Source: Hydnum rufescens UP504
Taxonomy: Eukaryota; Basidiomycota; Agaricomycetes; Cantharellales; Hydnaceae
Direction: 5' to 3'
Length of the DNA stretch: 64,000 bases
Assembly (NCBI GenBank): GCA_014904985.1
Contig: MU129122.1
Span: 36,282 to 100,281 of the forward strand
The notes beneath the pieces are model-generated. The model worked only from the letters and a program-made list of their open reading frames with translations, was not told the origin of the DNA and did not search any database. A program made the position numbers and the translations under genes. This document shows, piece after piece, positions 47,294 through 58,447 of this stretch. Within the stretch, counting starts at the first letter, position 1. Each line of letters opens with the position of its first letter.

Positions 47294-49687
47294 TCAGCTT
47301 TTACTTGTGTTAGAGAATAAGGGAATAAGGCGCAACCCACCCTCGACGTTCTGGTTCTCCATCAATTCCCAGTGATAACGCTGATAAATCGGGACTTGGT
47401 GGAATGAAGTCGAAGACTTCACCACAATGCTCAGTCCATTGACGTCGACCCACATCAGTATGGCCTGTTCAACCCCAGGGAGGCACATAAATCGAACACG
47501 CTTCCCCTGTAAACCAATATTTTGGGTGCACAATCCAGTACAGTACTATCCAGGGAGTGCACATACAATTCCTCGATGGACGCCCAAGTTCTTTCGATAG
47601 GTACGGTACAGGCAGCGCTGTATGGTGTCGATGATTAAGTCCACTGATGGCCGACTCGATGGGTCATGAGACCAGTAGCGTTTTAAGACTTGCAAAACCG
47701 AAGGGAACGTGACCTCCTCATCCGATGGTTCAAAGGGAGGCCGATGGGGATCTAATATAGCACGGATAAGGGGTGCTTCTTCGGATAGCAGGTGATAGGG
47801 CCCCAGGTCAAACAAGATCTGCATTGAATACCGACTAAAAGTCAGACACAAAGCGCAGGGTACGGCGAGAATGTATCCCACCTGAATGCAAGTGCATGCA
47901 TAAGCATATATGTCTGTCTGCACGGTTCTAGTGCGTTCGTCAAGAAGTTCGGGAGCCAGAAATCGCAATGTCCCGCCGAAATTCGATGACGTATAGCCTG
48001 TAGGTCCCCATCAAGAATTATGGACAGTCCAAAATCACAAATACTTGCTCTTCCTTCTCCATCGACCAGCACATTCGGCTGAGCATATCAATTCATCAGT
48101 AAAGCACCAGCACTCCGTGTATTCAAGCATACCCCTTTAAGATCGCCGTGTATGATTTGAGGTTTGTGCTCATGCAAGTATTGTAATCCTAGTGCAACAT
48201 CGGCACACTGTAAAGATCAAGCTCAGTTCGGGATGCGCCCCAAATTCGGGTGAGAGCCTATCGATGTAAACGCACGATAATCGCTCTATTGACGCTTGGA
48301 TTCTTTGCTAGAAAGCTCAAGACATCACCGTGAAGGTAGGAGATTGAAACGAGACCAGGCCCTTCCGGTTCTTCAGTATGACCTAGCAATCTTACCACGT
48401 TCTCGTGACGCAATTGGGCCCATACTCGCATTTCTACATGCAGATGCTACACCTATTGTGAACGGAAAATCCATGGTGCAACTATCGGATAAAATTACCT
48501 TCCGGAGTTTCCGTTTGACTGTGGACTTATCTGTATATGGGACATGAAGGATCTTGAGAGCGACCTAGGGAATCGGTTGTTAGCAGATGCACCCTCCCGG
48601 AGCTATGAATTGAAAAGAACACCTGAAGAGTTTGGTGAGGGTCGTCGGAGGTGGCAAAGATCAAGCTGCCTCCCCAGACTGAGGAGTACCCTCCTCTGGC
48701 CATCGGTGTTGAGCCTAAACGAACAATACGGCCAGTTAAGTCGGGGGTTTCGGGGGGACTGGGTTGGGGATTGGCAAATGGCGGACTCGTTTGTGGGCCT
48801 TGTCCCAAAGGTTCCGCTGAAGGGGCTGTAATCGCAACACGTTGCAGGATGGATGTGGCTTCGTCAATTCCAGTGGAAGTCGGAGTGGGAGTCAAGGATG
48901 GATTGGCAGGTTGCATAGGTCGCCTTTCATCGGTTTGGCCAGATAAGGCGTTCCTGGTTGGGGATATTGAACGACGATGCGGATTATACGGTGTCGTGGA
49001 TTCGACAGGCTTTGAGGCGAGTTCATTGGAGCGGTTGATTTCGCGACCTCGAGGGGGTCCACCACCATTCTTTCCAGCGTCGCCCGTCGCAGCAGCAGGT
49101 GCTGCACGATTCGCATTGGGCGACTGCATTGGGCGAAGTCGCGGGAGATCTTTCTCAGGTAAGGTTGGTGCTGAGCCAATATGTGCTATCTTCCCTTTCG
49201 TGCTTGCTAGGGGGAAATCGGATGCTTGAGACGGAGAAGCGGGCTCGTTTTTCCATCTCTCCCGGTCCCTGAGTGAGATGTTTTTTGCGTTAGGGTACTG
49301 GATAGCAAATTGGCGCTCAACGGATTCTACATCGGTCGCGTAGCTTGGAGAAAACAAGGAGCTTCTCTTAAGCCAGCGTGGTGAGGGCGATTTACCCCAA
49401 GATCCCCCGAAGCCTTGATGAAGCATTCCGAGGTTGATAACAGCCCACCACCGATCGTAGCGATAGCCATCTGGGCGAGGTACATTAACATTATTGAGAA
49501 GGTCTAGGACGTGACGGAAATCCAGGGTAGCAAATGTGGTGGCCAGGGTGTCATCGTCGCGTGGTTCCCCGTGGCCGAGCTTAGAGCGATCGGCGGAGAA
49601 TTGAATTGTGCACGGCCTGCGATAGAACCACCTCTCTGCCCGCAACCAGACAATTGGCACCCTCTGGTTCTGGATGTGGACACTCAT
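47294..49687 (-). pseudogene. K8: TKL kinase with one frameshift in exon 5
   Basis: Exons: 48623-49687 (355 open codons), 48499-48564, 48276-48446, 48133-48207, 47882-48078, 47567-47818 and 47294-47506. Exon 5 is 197 nt: the CCCCC run at the GGP codons near 48007 has four C, five in K5. Everything else is open, so one base in a homopolymer decides between gene and pseudogene. It has VALK, HGDLKG-PN, DFG and the extra codon in exon 6 shared with K5. C-terminal candidate exon: 47128-47340. Confidence 0.82.
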
Positions 49688-49803
49688 GAGCAGATGATCG
49701 AACTGGAAGTTTATTTAGCCGCCTGTAAATGCAAGGACATGATAAACTATGCCAACCCCGTAGCCCAGATGACACTCGATGTCTCGGACATCCCCTGATA
49801 TAA

Positions 49804-50443
49804 ATGCATACAGCCTACCAAAAGTATCCGTTACAGTATTATGCCGCTGCACGTATTCAACAGGATGACTTACGGAGACTTGGGAGAGGTAACCTCCTTA
49901 TAGAAGTCAGGCAGCTCCCAGATAGCAGAAGAGCCAAGGGCATCAGCGACAGATGTAGCGGGAGAGAAGACTGTCCTTGGAGGTCGGTTTGCCCGGCCAG
50001 AAGGTGGTACATCGCCCATCAGGAATCAGAAGCGCAAGACTAGAGTCATAGCCACGTGGCCGGATCGAATGATCTCCATTCAATCCCCATTGGTTTCGCT
50101 TCACCGTCAGCGCTTGCATGATCCATATGCTTTCCTGAACATGGCTGATCAACTCAAACCTCCCCGCCTCTTCGACGAAAACCTTCAAGGGATTCATAAG
50201 CCTACATGCTTGCAATCTTGTCGTCTCGGTCACGGTGAACGGGGCCCAAAATCTAAGCTAAGTACATATACCCGGGCCGATCCTAAACATGATGTGCGTG
50301 CACACCTCTTGCTGTGTGCCATATCGCTGCAAGTCTGGTCACATCTTCATGCCCAGTCGAACCGCCATCACCTCAAGTCTTCCCATACCATTCTCACCAA
50401 GCACAACGACGGTGAACACAGCAGCTTTTTTCACTATCCCTGA
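49804..50443 (+). pseudogene. P8: partner copy in two frames
   Basis: The first part (49804-50043) lacks about 30 codons of the core between LPDS and RAKGIS. The second (50069-50443) holds HDPYAFLNMADQLKPPRL and RADPKHDVRAHLLLCAISLQV, then shares with P2 the 20-base deletion before SNRHHLKSSHT. Divergent to K8. Confidence 0.42.
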
Positions 50444-50719
50444 GTAGGGATCCGAATCTTCCGTCCACTCAGCAGGCGACCAAGGAAAGAATGAGTTATA
50501 CAGGCCCCTTGAGGCTTGCGGCTCTGAGTTCTGATGTTGGTGGTAGGTGTCTTCACCACCTATTGTGAAGTCCAAAGGACGCCCTTGTAGAACAGTACGG
50601 GAGGGAGCTAAGGCGAGTAGAATGGGACGGGCATGCATCCTACAGTTTCCTGGACTCCCGTAAGGACGAGGTGAATCTGGAGTATGGAAGTGACACAACG
50701 GCCAAAACACGCACATATT

Positions 50720-52620
50720 ACGTACATTTACCTAGATTACTACATCGACGGAGTATATGAGAGGCTTGTGGGCGGACACTAAGCGTCGCCCGGCGCACCT
50801 CGTAAATCTATTTCGCCATCTTCATATGGTCCGCACGACCTGTATTAAGGAAAATAACGGCCTGCCAGGATGCGAGGGGGCTTGGCTTCGAAGACGTATT
50901 TCCGGCTTAAGAACAGGGTTGTACTGGTGCTAAAGGAGTATCACGAACTGACGAGGCCGTCAAGTAAGAGCCAAGGCCCAGAAGCGTCTCTCCATATATC
51001 CGCATATAGCGTACCTGTACGATTTGTCGCGGGTGGTTTTCATCCTCCACTGTGCGGGTTCATTGGACACCACGTCGTCTGGAGAATAGAATGCTATGCC
51101 CTGATTGAAGGACTCTGTGAGACCACTAGAGAAGCGCGGCGAAGGAAAGGGATCGCAGAAGAATGTAATAAACATGGCGGCTCCACGAGGTGCGGCGCGA
51201 CGCTGGCAAGTTGCCCCAAGGCAAAACCAATTGTTTGCGGATAAGTACGACAGCAAGTCCACTTTTGAGTTCTTTGGGGATTGCGCTAGCGTTCTACATA
51301 GATCGTAGGTTCGGGTCAACAGGTCACAAAGGATTCCTCGTCGCTGTCACGCGTCACAGGTCACCGAGAACTCGAAAAGTGCTCTCAGAATCAGATGAGA
51401 TTGGAGCCCCGCTCCAACTTCCCCTCAGGATGAACTGATCTTTCCCTTTGTCAGAGCTCATTGGGGCTGGTGAAATGGTGAATTACCCGTTTTGAGCTGT
51501 CACAAGAATTTCGTGCGTCGAAGGAGGACAGAAATCCGTCCGTCATGAGCTAGATTCGTCCCAGGTGTCCGCAACCGGGTGAGGTAATGTAATGCCATAC
51601 GTTCTTTCCTCCGCGAGCCCAGCAGCTACGTTTTTTAGATGAACCGTGCATCTTCGGTTGTATCTCGATGACGCGACCTCTGGGGACTCTTTTTTTCCCT
51701 CTTCTTTTTTTTTCTTCTCCCAATTCAGGATGAGTGGTGTTGAGGGCACCCGATTATCTGGACTTCACTGTGTCCACCTGTGTTTATTTCTCTGCACGCG
51801 GTCTTGAATAATTACTGACAACATATTGTATGTGGGCACTGGTACATTAACCCTTGCAGCAGCGAGTGGACCAATTCAGACTCTGATCCCGAGAATCACA
51901 ACAAATGACTCGGCGAATCACCTCTATGGAATAGGGAATCGTCCCGTGGGGTTTTTCGGCCTATCTGGGCTGTCGGGAGGGGTTTTGTGAGGGTTCTGCT
52001 CTTGGGTACCGATTGACAGAGTGAGTGTAGGTCAGGGGAATGACGGTCAAGAGTGATCGGGAGCAAAGCAATCATTGATGGATCCTACACTCAGGGGGGA
52101 GAACAGCTGGTGCGTCCGCTCGCGTTCCTTTAACGCCCTTTACATTTTTCTATATCCTCAGGGGGCCCCGAGGGTTCCATTCCACGGACAGCACATAAAT
52201 AAATCTGCGCGAAGAGTACGGAAGTTGACTAAAGAATCCGTCGAAAAGGTCTACTTTGGTGTCGCTGATTTTTGCGTACTCTCCTCGAGATTCTTGTTTC
52301 GTTCAACGTTCCGAAATTTTCGATTGCGCGTTGTTGATTTCTCGCATTGATCCCCCCCCCTCCCCAGAGATGTAAATTATCCAAGTATGATAACCATATC
52401 CTTTCTTCCTTCAAGTCTGAATCGTACACGAACATCTGTCCGAAGTCGATATCTACAATTGTAGCCTCATAGATACATCATACATACACAACGTGACTCC
52501 CATGAATCAGCCAGAAAATGATGGCTGGTCGTAAGGAAAGGGGATTGTGGCTAGTATCCCTGTGACTCGACCTCCAGCGGGCACGGCCCGCTCCCATGCG
52601 CCCATTAAAAGCTACCAGTA
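50720..52620. repeat. T-type spacer, fifth copy
   Basis: Same content as 11640-13450: inverted U segment (about 50840-51060), MPRLKDS-family plus frame (51105-51308), T tract plus CAG near 51690-51727, and a 91-codon plus frame at 52075-52350 (GENSWCV..., RKLTKESVEKVYF). A 119-codon minus frame at 50960-51319 lies opposite and is not preserved in the other copies. Confidence 0.45.
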
Positions 52621-52839
52621 TCAATTTCAACCTAGCATCCATTATACCCTTACGAAGAAGCTCTGTGGTAGGACTCATACGACACCATCGAGGATAGGGA
52701 GGCGAAATTTCACAGAGTAATCCGTCCATTTTGAGGCGTAGGCAGAACCCTCCGATGATATGCATCCTTCCCCGAGAGAGAGGAAGAAGCATCGGAGTCA
52801 TCTTCTGAATCTACCACGCCTTAGCAGTGTTTACTTCTG

Positions 52840-55211
52840 TCAGAGAGCATGGCGCAACGCACCCTCAAGGTTCTGGTTATCCACCAATTCCAAGCGATAG
52901 CGCTGGTAGATCGGGACTCGGTGGAATGAGGTCGAAGAATCCACCACGATGCTCAGTCCATCGTCGTCGACCCACATCAGCTTTCCTTGTTCAACGCCAG
53001 GAAGGGACATAATTCGAACACGCCTCCCCTGTAAAACAATAATTTGGGTGCATAATCCAGTAGAGTACTGTCGAGAAAGAGTACGTACGATTCCTTGGTG
53101 GACGCCTAAGTTTGTTCGATAGGCACGGTACAGGCAGCGCTGTATAGTGTCGATGATTAAGTTCACTGGTGGCCGACTCGATCGGTCGTGATCCCAGCAG
53201 CGNNNNNNNNNNNNNNNNNNNNNNNNNNNNNNNNNNNNNNNNNNNNNNNNNNNNNNNNNNNNNNNNNNNNNNNNNNNNNNNNNNNNNNNNNNNNNNNNNN
53301 NNNNNNNNNNNNNNNNNNNNNNNNNNNNNNNNNNNNNNNNNNNNNNNNNNNNNNNNNNNNNNNNNNNNNNNNNNNNNNNNNNNNNNNNNNNNNNNNNNNN
53401 NNNNNNNNNNNNNNNNNNNNNNNNNNNNNNNNNNNNNNNNNNNNNNNNNNNNNNNNNNNNNNNNNNNNNNNNNNNNNNNNNNNNNNNNNNNNNNNNNNNN
53501 NNNNNNNNNNNNNNNNNNNNNNNNNNNNNNNNNNNNNNNNNNNNNNNNNNNNNNNNNNNNNNNNNNNNNNNNNNNNNNNNNNNNNNNNNNNNNNNNNNNN
53601 NNNNNNNNNNNNNNNNNNNNNNNNNNNNNNNNNNNNNNNNNNNNNNNNNNNNNNNNNNNNNNNNNNNNNNNNNNNNNNNNNNNNNNNNNNNNNNNNNNNN
53701 NNNNNNNNNNNNNNNNNNNNNNNNNNNNNNNNNNNNNNNNNNNNNNNNNNNNNGGGAGGCCTCAATTCGAGTCGAAAGGTATACCCATGGAACGTAGCAA
53801 TAACCTCCTCGATTAACACTTGGATTCTTCACTAGAAAGCTCAGGACATCACCGTGAAGATACGAGATTGAAACGAGACCAGGCCCTTCGCGTTCTTCAG
53901 TATAACCTAACAACCTCACCACATTCTCGTGACGCAATTGGGCCCATATTCGGAGTTCTACATGCAGATGCTACACCTATCGTGAACAGAAGATCCATGA
54001 TGCAACTATCAGAATAAAATTACCTTGTGGAGTTTCCGTTTCATTGTGGACTCGTCTGTATACGAAACGTGAAGCACCTTGAGGGCGACCTAGGGCATCG
54101 GCTGTTAGCAGATGCACCCCGCGGGAGCTATGAATTGAAAAGAGCACCTGAAGAGATTGGCGAGGGTCGTCGGAGGTGGCAGAAAGCAAGGTGCCTCTCC
54201 AGACTGAGGAGCACCCTCCTCTGGCCATGGGTATTGAGTCTGAACGAACAATGCGGCCAGTCAAGTTGGGAGTTTCGGAGGGACTGGGTTGGGAATCGGA
54301 AAATGGTGGGGTAGCTTGTGGCCTTGTCCCGAAGCTTCTGCGGAAGGGGCCATAATCACGACACGTTTCAAAATGGACGTAGCTTCACCTATTCCCGTGG
54401 AAGCCGCATTCGGAGTGGGGGTTGAGGATGGATTGGCGGGTCGCACGGGTCGCCTCTCCCTGGTTTGGGATATTGAACGATGATGTGGATCGTATGGTGT
54501 CTTGGATTCGACTGGCTTTGAGGCGAGTACATTGGAGTGGTTGATTTCGCGACCTTGAGGCGGTTCACCACCATGCTTCTCAGCGTCGGCAGCAGCAGCA
54601 GGCACAGCACCATTCATATTGGGCGACTGCATTGGGCGAGGTCGTTGAAGATGTTCCTCCGGTAAGGTTGGTGCTGAGCCAATGCCTGCTAGGCTTGAAT
54701 TGGCAGGCTGAGACAGAGAAGCGGGCTCGTTTTTCCATCTCTTCGGGTCCTTGAGTGAGATCTCTTTTGCGTTAGGGAACTGGATAGCAAATTCGCGCTG
54801 TATGGATTCTACAACCCTCACGTAGCTTGGAGAAAACAAGATGCTGTTCTCGAGCCAGTATGGTGTGGGCGGTATGACCCAAGATCCCCCCAAACCTTGA
54901 TGAAGCATTCCGAGGTTGATGAGAGCCCACCACCAAGAGTAGTTAGCGCGATCGAAGGGGTCAGCGGGATCCAAGGGGGGAACTGTAATATTATTGAGAA
55001 GGCCTATGACGCGACGGAAATTCAGGGTAGCAAATGTGGTGGCCATAGTGTAATTGGGGCGTGGTCTCCAGAGCTTAGAGCGCTCGGCGGAGAATCGGAT
55101 TGTAGCCGGGATGTCATAGGACCGCCTCTCCGCCCACAACCAGACAATTGGCACCCTCTTGTTCTGGACGTGGACACTCATGAGCAGATGCCGCTTGCCC
55201 TGGAAGTTCAT
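52840..55211 (-). pseudogene. K9: TKL kinase interrupted by an assembly gap
   Basis: Present: exon 1 (54148-55211, 1064 nt, one base missing near 54320 in TGTGG(G)CCTTG), exon 2 (54024-54089), most of exon 3 (about 53800-53970), the 3' part of exon 6 (53089-53202) and exon 7 (52840-53028). Exons 4, 5 and the start of exon 6 lie in the gap. The same interval in K3 is 546 bp, close to the 551 N. Exon 1 starts MNFQGKRHLLMSVHVQN. Whether the gene is intact cannot be told. Confidence 0.75.
53203..53753. other. Assembly gap (551 N)
   Basis: Falls inside K9. By comparison with K3 (14073-14618) it should hold exon 6 start, intron 5, exon 5, intron 4, exon 4 and intron 3. Confidence 0.99.
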
Positions 55212-55309
55212 TCAGCCGCCTAGAAAATGCAAGGACATGATAAACTATGCCAACCACCACGTCCAGGTGGCACGCGATGTCTCGGACATCCCCCGAGATA
55301 AATACATGC

Positions 55310-55922
55310 AGCCTACCAGAAGTCTCCGTTATTATGCCGCCGCATGTATTCAACAGGATGGCTTACGCAGAGTCAGGAGAGGTCACCTCCCTATAGAAGT
55401 CAGGAACCGTCCAGAAGACTGGAGAGACCATTTCAGCGATAGCAGCAAAAGAGTCGGTGGCATCAGCGCCAGATTTGGCGGGAGACAAGACCGTTGCCCT
55501 TCGACGTATGAGAACAGGCCACCTCGCTCTGATTTTGTTCGCCATCAGGGCTCAGAGGCGAACACCGCCACGTGTCCGGATCGGATGATCTCCATTCAAT
55601 CCCCATCTCGTCTCCGTTAGCGCTTGGATGATGCTTTCCTGAACATGGCTTTCCTCCCGGCCTCTTCGACGAAAACTTTCAAGGGACTCGTAAGCCTACA
55701 CCCTTGCGATTCTGTCGTCCTGGTCACGGTGAACGGCTCCCAGAATCTAAACTAAGTACATATACCCGAGCTGATCCTAAACATGATGTACGTGCACACC
55801 TCTTGCTGTGTGCCATATCGCTGCAAGTCTGGCCACATCTTCATGCCCAGGGCGTCGAGGTGGTCTCACAGCCACCACTTCAAGTCTTCCGATACCACTC
55901 TCACCAAGCACAACGACGGTGA
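55310..55922 (+). pseudogene. P9: partner copy in two frames
   Basis: The family start MQPTRSLRYYAA is at about 55309. The core DGLRRVRRGHLPIEVRNRP and DSSKRVGGISARFGG is open to 55620. The second half (RADPKHDVRAHLLLCAISLQVWPHLHAQG to SHQAQRR) is open to 55922. A deletion near 55600-55650 separates them. Divergent to K9. Confidence 0.45.
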
Positions 55923-56079
55923 ACATAGTTGCTTTTTTCACTATCCCTGAGTAGGGAGGCGAATCATCCGTCCACTCAGCAGGCGACCAAGGAAAGAATA
56001 AGTTACACAGGCCCCTTGCGGCTTGTGGCTCCGAGTTCTGACGTTGGCTGTAGGTGTCTTCGCCACCTATTTAGGTATG

Positions 56080-58200
56080 AGCAAATGAAGGGAGGGTGGA
56101 TGTAAAAAATGCACCGTGTGAAATCTGAAAGTCCCAAGGACGTCCTTGTAGAACGATAGTGGAGTACGGGACGGAGCTAAGCCGCGTGGAATGGGACAGG
56201 CGTGCGTCCTACAGCTTCCTGGACTCCCGCGGGGATGAGGTGAATCTGGAGTATGGAAGTGACACAACGGCCAAAACACGCATATATCACGTACGTTTGC
56301 CTAGATTACTGCATCGGCAGAGTAAATGAGAGGCTCACTAGACGGACAGTAAGCCTCGCCCCGCCCACCTCATAAATCCATTTCGTCGTCTTCATACGGT
56401 CCGCACGACCTGTATTAAGAAAAATAACGGCATGCCAGGGCGCAAGGGGGCTTGGCTTGGAAGATGTATTTCCGGCTTAAGAACGGGGTTATACTGGTGC
56501 TAAAAGGACTATCACAAACTGACGAGGCGTCAAGTAAGAGCCAAGGCCGAGAAGCGTCTCTCCATACATCCACATATAGCGTACCTGTACGATTTGCCGC
56601 GGTGGTTTTCATCTTCCACTGTGAGGGTTCATTGGACACCACGTCATCTTCGGAGCCGTCACTGAAGAATAGGGTGCTGTGCCGCGATTGAAGGGCTCTG
56701 TAAAGACCACTGGAGAAGCACGACGAAGGAAAGGGATCGCACATGAAGGTAATAAACATCGTAGTGGTCTCCACCAGGGCGGCACGATCCTGTCAAGTCG
56801 CCCGAGGCAAAATGAATTGTTTGCACGATCCGCTTTTGAGTTGTTCGGGGCGCTCTACATAGATCGTGGGTTCGGTTACAGGTCACAACAGATTCCACGT
56901 CGCTGTCACCCATCACAGGTCACGGAGAACCCGAAAAGTGCTCTCAGAATCAGATGAGATTGGAGCCCCGCTCCAACTTCCCCTCAGGATGAACTGATCT
57001 TGGCCTTAGTCAGAGCTCATTGGGGCTGGTGAGATGGTGAACTACCCGTTTTGAGCTGTCACTAGAATTTCGTGCGAACCTCCCGTCGAAGGAGGACAGA
57101 AATCCGCACGTCAGGAACCGGATTCTCCCCAGGTGCCCGCAACCGGGTGAGGTAATGTAATGCCATACGTTCTTTCCTCCGCGAGCCCAGCAGCTACGTT
57201 CCTTAGATGAACCATGCACCTTCAGTTGTATCTGGATGACCCGAACTCTGGGGACTCTTTTTTTCTCTCTGCTTTTTTTTTCTTCTCCCAATTCAGGATG
57301 AGCGGTGTCGAGGGCACCCAATATTATCTGGACTTCACTGCGTCCGCCTGTGTTTATTTCTTTGCACGCGGTCTTGAATAATTACTAACAGCATATTGTA
57401 TGCGGGCACTGGTACACTAACCCTTGCAGCACCCAGTGCACCGATTCAGACTCTGATGTCGAGAATCACAACAAACAACTTGGCGAGTCGCCTCTGTGGA
57501 ATAGGGAATAGTGCCGTAGGGTGTTTTGGCGTATCTGGGCTGTCGGGCGGGGGGGGGATTGTGGGTGCTCTCCTCTCGGGTACCAATTGACAGAGTGGGG
57601 GTAGATTAGGGGGATGACCGTCAAGTACACTCGGGTACAAAGCAATCATTGATGGATCCTGCACCCAGGGGGGAGAACAGTTGGCGTGTCCTGCTCGTGT
57701 TCCTTTAATGTCCTTTGGGTTTTTCTATATCCTCGGGGGCCCCAAGGGTTCCATTCCACAGACAGCACGTAAATTAATGTGCGCGGAGGGTACGGAAGTT
57801 GAAGAGAGAATCCGTCAAAAAGGTTTACCTTGTGCCGCTGACTTTTTTGCACCCTCGAGACTCTCGCTTCGTTCCACATTCCGAAATTTTCGATTCCGTG
57901 TGGTTGATTTCTCGGATTAATCTCCTCCCCTCAGGAATGTAAATTATGCAAGTACCATGTCCATCTGATGTCTTTTCTTCCTTCAAGTCTGAATCATACA
58001 CGTACATCCGTCCGGAATCGATATCTACAGTCGTAGCGATATAGATACATCACACATACTGTACAACGTGATTCCCATGAATAAGCCAGAAAATGATGGC
58101 CGGTCGTGAGGAAGGAGATTGAGACTAGAATCCCTGCCGAGGGAACGGCCTACTCCCATACGCCCATTAAAAGCTCCAGTATCAATTCTCAACCTAGCAT
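56080..58200. repeat. T-type spacer, sixth copy
   Basis: The most diverged T copy. Inverted U segment about 56390-56620, MPRLKGS-type plus frame 56679-56957, T tract plus CAG near 57260-57297, and a plus frame at 57681-57920 (ILGGPKGSIPQTARKL). A 119-codon minus frame (56415-56774) is open but not kept in other copies. Confidence 0.4.
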
Positions 58201-58447
58201 CAATTATACCATTTACAGAGAAGGTTTCTGGTAGGACTCGTAGCACACCATCGACGAGTAGGGGAGGCGAAATTTCACACAGTAATCCGTCCATTCTGAG
58301 ACGTGGGGAAACTTCTCCGATGATGATCCGTCCTTCCCCGAGAGAGAGAAAGTATCGGGGCCATCCTCTGAGTCTACCAATACCCATAAGGTTTTGCTTT
58401 TGTCAGAGAAGAAGATGCAAACGCACCCTCCAGGTTCTGCCTACCCA

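Larger units (their letters stand above)
42860..48480. repeat. Recent segmental duplication, member 2 (partner 23060-28100)
   Basis: See the first member. This one retains the fuller S1 spacer. The two kinase members (K5 and K8) each have a different single-base lesion, so neither lesion was present in the common source. Confidence 0.7.
50340..54050. repeat. Recent segmental duplication, member 2 (partner 11220-14915)
   Basis: Nearly identical to 11.22-14.92 kb apart from clustered single-base errors on both sides of the N gap (about 52.6-53.2 kb and 53.75-53.82 kb). The similarity spans the gap. Confidence 0.7.

Noticed and set aside
56659..56916. Minus frame with CNRTHDLCR, which looks like common spurious database proteins
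   Set aside because: Present only in a diverged T copy, without a conserved start or end, and overlapping the MPRLKGS plus frame.
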